A stretch of DNA of 7,182 bases. Source: Pseudomonadota bacterium. Lineage in GTDB: Bacteria; Pseudomonadota; Gammaproteobacteria; SZUA-229. The stretch spans positions 1 through 7,182 of the forward strand of contig DAOVJH010000071.1 of NCBI GenBank assembly GCA_030673345.1. Reading direction: 5' to 3'. Each line of letters opens with the position of its first letter. Positions within the stretch are counted from its first letter, which is position 1. Both the position numbers and the translations under genes were made by a program. Under the pieces are notes generated by a model. The model made no database searches, was not told where the DNA came from, and saw only the letters and a program-made list of their open reading frames with translations. Of the stretch, positions 6,184 through 7,182 are shown one piece after another.

Positions 6184-7182
6184 TTATTTTATGATCTCAT
6201 AACACGGCACATACTCTGTACCCGGAAGCTTCATGCGTTGCTGCTCTACAAAAGCAGCCAGCAGTGCATCCATCGGTTCCATGATGGATTTATCGCCACG
6301 CAGCTCATATAGGCCATGTTTCTCGATGGCACGTATGCCCTCATCTTTGACATTGCCCGCGACCACACCGGAAAACGCGCGCCTCAGGTTGGCGGCCAAC
6401 AGGTGACTTTCCTGATCTTTGTTGAGGACGAGATTTTTCATATTCTCATGGGTAGGATCAAAAGGCTTCTGGAAGTGCTCGTCGATCTTCAGCGCCCAGT
6501 TGTAATGGAAAGCATCACTCTCCTGCTCCCTGTATTCACGCACCTGCTTCATACCATTTTTCATCTCCAGCGCCACACGGGAAGGATCATCGATGATGAT
6601 CTTATATCGCTGCTGCGCTTCCAGACCCAGGGTATCAACAATAAACTGATTGATCTGCTTGAAATAATCCTCCGCACATTTAGGTCCAGTAAAAACCAGC
6701 GGGAAAGGTACCGAAGCATTATCCGGATGCAAAAGGATACCCAGTATATAAAGTATTTCCTCTGCAGTGCCGGCACCACCGGGGAAGACGACGATGCCAT
6801 GACCGGTGCGGACGAACGCCTCCAGCCGCTTCTCGATATCCGGCATGATGATCAGCTTGTTGACGATAGGGTTCGGTGACTCTGCCGCGATGATGCCCGG
6901 TTCGGTCAAACCCAGGTAGCGACCAACACCGCTACGCTGCTTGGCATGACCAATCGTAGCGCCTTTCATCGGCCCTTTCATCGCACCGGGCCCACAGCCA
7001 GTACAGATATCCAGGTCACGAAGGCCAAGCTGGTAACCCACTTCCTTGGTATAGTCATACTCTTCGAGGCCGATCGAATGACCGCCCCAGCAGACCACCA
7101 TATTAGGCTCTAACCCGGGTGTGAATATACTGGCGTTACGCAATATATGAAAAACAGCGTTAGTAACGTCAACAGACTCATC
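6184..7182 (-). CDS. ppnN: Pyrimidine/purine nucleotide 5'-monophosphate nucleosidase PpnN (LOG family; N-terminus cut by window edge)
   Basis: PpnN (formerly YgdH) is a cytoplasmic enzyme that splits the N-glycosidic bond of nucleoside monophosphates to give a free base and ribose 5-phosphate. In E. coli it binds and is stimulated by (p)ppGpp, linking nucleotide breakdown to the stringent response. The window holds 332 C-terminal codons; E. coli PpnN has 454, so about 120 lie beyond the right edge. The frame is open to position 7182, so the TTG at 7141-7143 is an internal leucine codon, not a start. Visible motifs, counted from the first visible residue, are CWGGHSIG near 31-38, [15 protein letters not shown] at 61-75, [16 protein letters not shown] around 108-123, and the Rossmann-fold LOG signature PGGAGTAEE at 134-142. 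The C-terminal PpnN-specific domain has [19 protein letters not shown] from about 269 and ends [17 protein letters not shown], very close to E. coli. It converges on argE across a 236-base spacer. Confidence 0.96.
   Translation of the reverse strand, partial: DESVDVTNAVFHILRNASIFTPGLEPNMVVCWGGHSIGLEEYDYTKEVGYQLGLRDLDICTGCGPGAMKGPMKGATIGHAKQRSGVGRYLGLTEPGIIAAESPNPIVNKLIIMPDIEKRLEAFVRTGHGIVVFPGGAGTAEEILYILGILLHPDNASVPFPLVFTGPKCAEDYFKQINQFIVDTLGLEAQQRYKIIIDDPSRVALEMKNGMKQVREYREQESDAFHYNWALKIDEHFQKPFDPTHENMKNLVLNKDQESHLLAANLRRAFSGVVAGNVKDEGIRAIEKHGLYELRGDKSIMEPMDALLAAFVEQQRMKLPGTEYVPCYEIIK

Noticed and set aside
6316..6879. 187-codon plus-strand open frame
   Set aside because: It is antisense within ppnN and overlaps the conserved PGGAGTAEE region; there is no family resemblance and no convincing ribosome-binding site.
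7141..7143. TTG as the start of ppnN
   Set aside because: The frame stays open to the window edge and the upstream residues ([14 protein letters not shown]) align with the internal part of E. coli PpnN, so the gene is simply truncated by the window.
1..7182. CRISPR array, tRNA or rRNA genes, insertion sequence, toxin-antitoxin or defence genes
   Set aside because: No regularly spaced repeats other than the 36-base tandem array, no tRNA-like arms noticed, no transposase or defence-type protein motifs, and all long coding regions are explained by five housekeeping genes.

Overview
The window looks like an ordinary chromosomal stretch of a gammaproteobacterium with moderate G+C. It holds five recognisable housekeeping genes and no sign of mobile DNA, CRISPR, tRNA or rRNA. 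The assignment rests on three things: a bifunctional E. coli-type GlnE, an M20-type ArgE whose metal ligands fall at almost the same residue numbers as in E. coli ArgE, and a PpnN (YgdH) orthologue. The argE / PiT transporter / DUF47 neighbourhood is one I recall from other gammaproteobacteria such as Pseudomonas. I cannot name genus or species.

Layout, left to right. (1) Positions 1-2505, minus strand: glnE, cut by the left window edge and missing roughly the last 110 codons. (2) 2506-2685: a 180-base gap with no convincing promoter or terminator. (3) 2686-3951, minus: a PiT-family phosphate permease. (4) 3961-4641, minus: a PhoU-like DUF47 protein immediately upstream of pit, 9 bases away and in the same reading frame. 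(5) 4642-4771: a 130-base divergent control region. (6) 4772-5947, plus: argE. (7) 5948-6183: a 236-base convergent spacer holding two 16-base palindromes, a 12-base x 3 tandem repeat and a possible 24-codon micro-ORF. (8) 6184-7182, minus: ppnN, cut by the right edge and missing its N-terminus.

How the genes work together. DUF47 and pit form a classic two-gene phosphate-uptake operon, and glnE lies downstream on the same strand. GlnE adjusts glutamine synthetase activity to nitrogen status, ArgE produces ornithine for arginine synthesis, and PpnN recycles nucleotides during the stringent response. The block is thus rich in nitrogen, phosphate and nucleotide metabolism, but nothing in the sequence shows these genes form one regulatory unit.

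I did not find a new biological system. The observations worth a second look are small: the repeat and palindrome cluster between argE and ppnN, the in-frame amber stop joining DUF47 to Pit, a degenerate PhoB-box-like repeat, and a 16-base direct repeat inside glnE.
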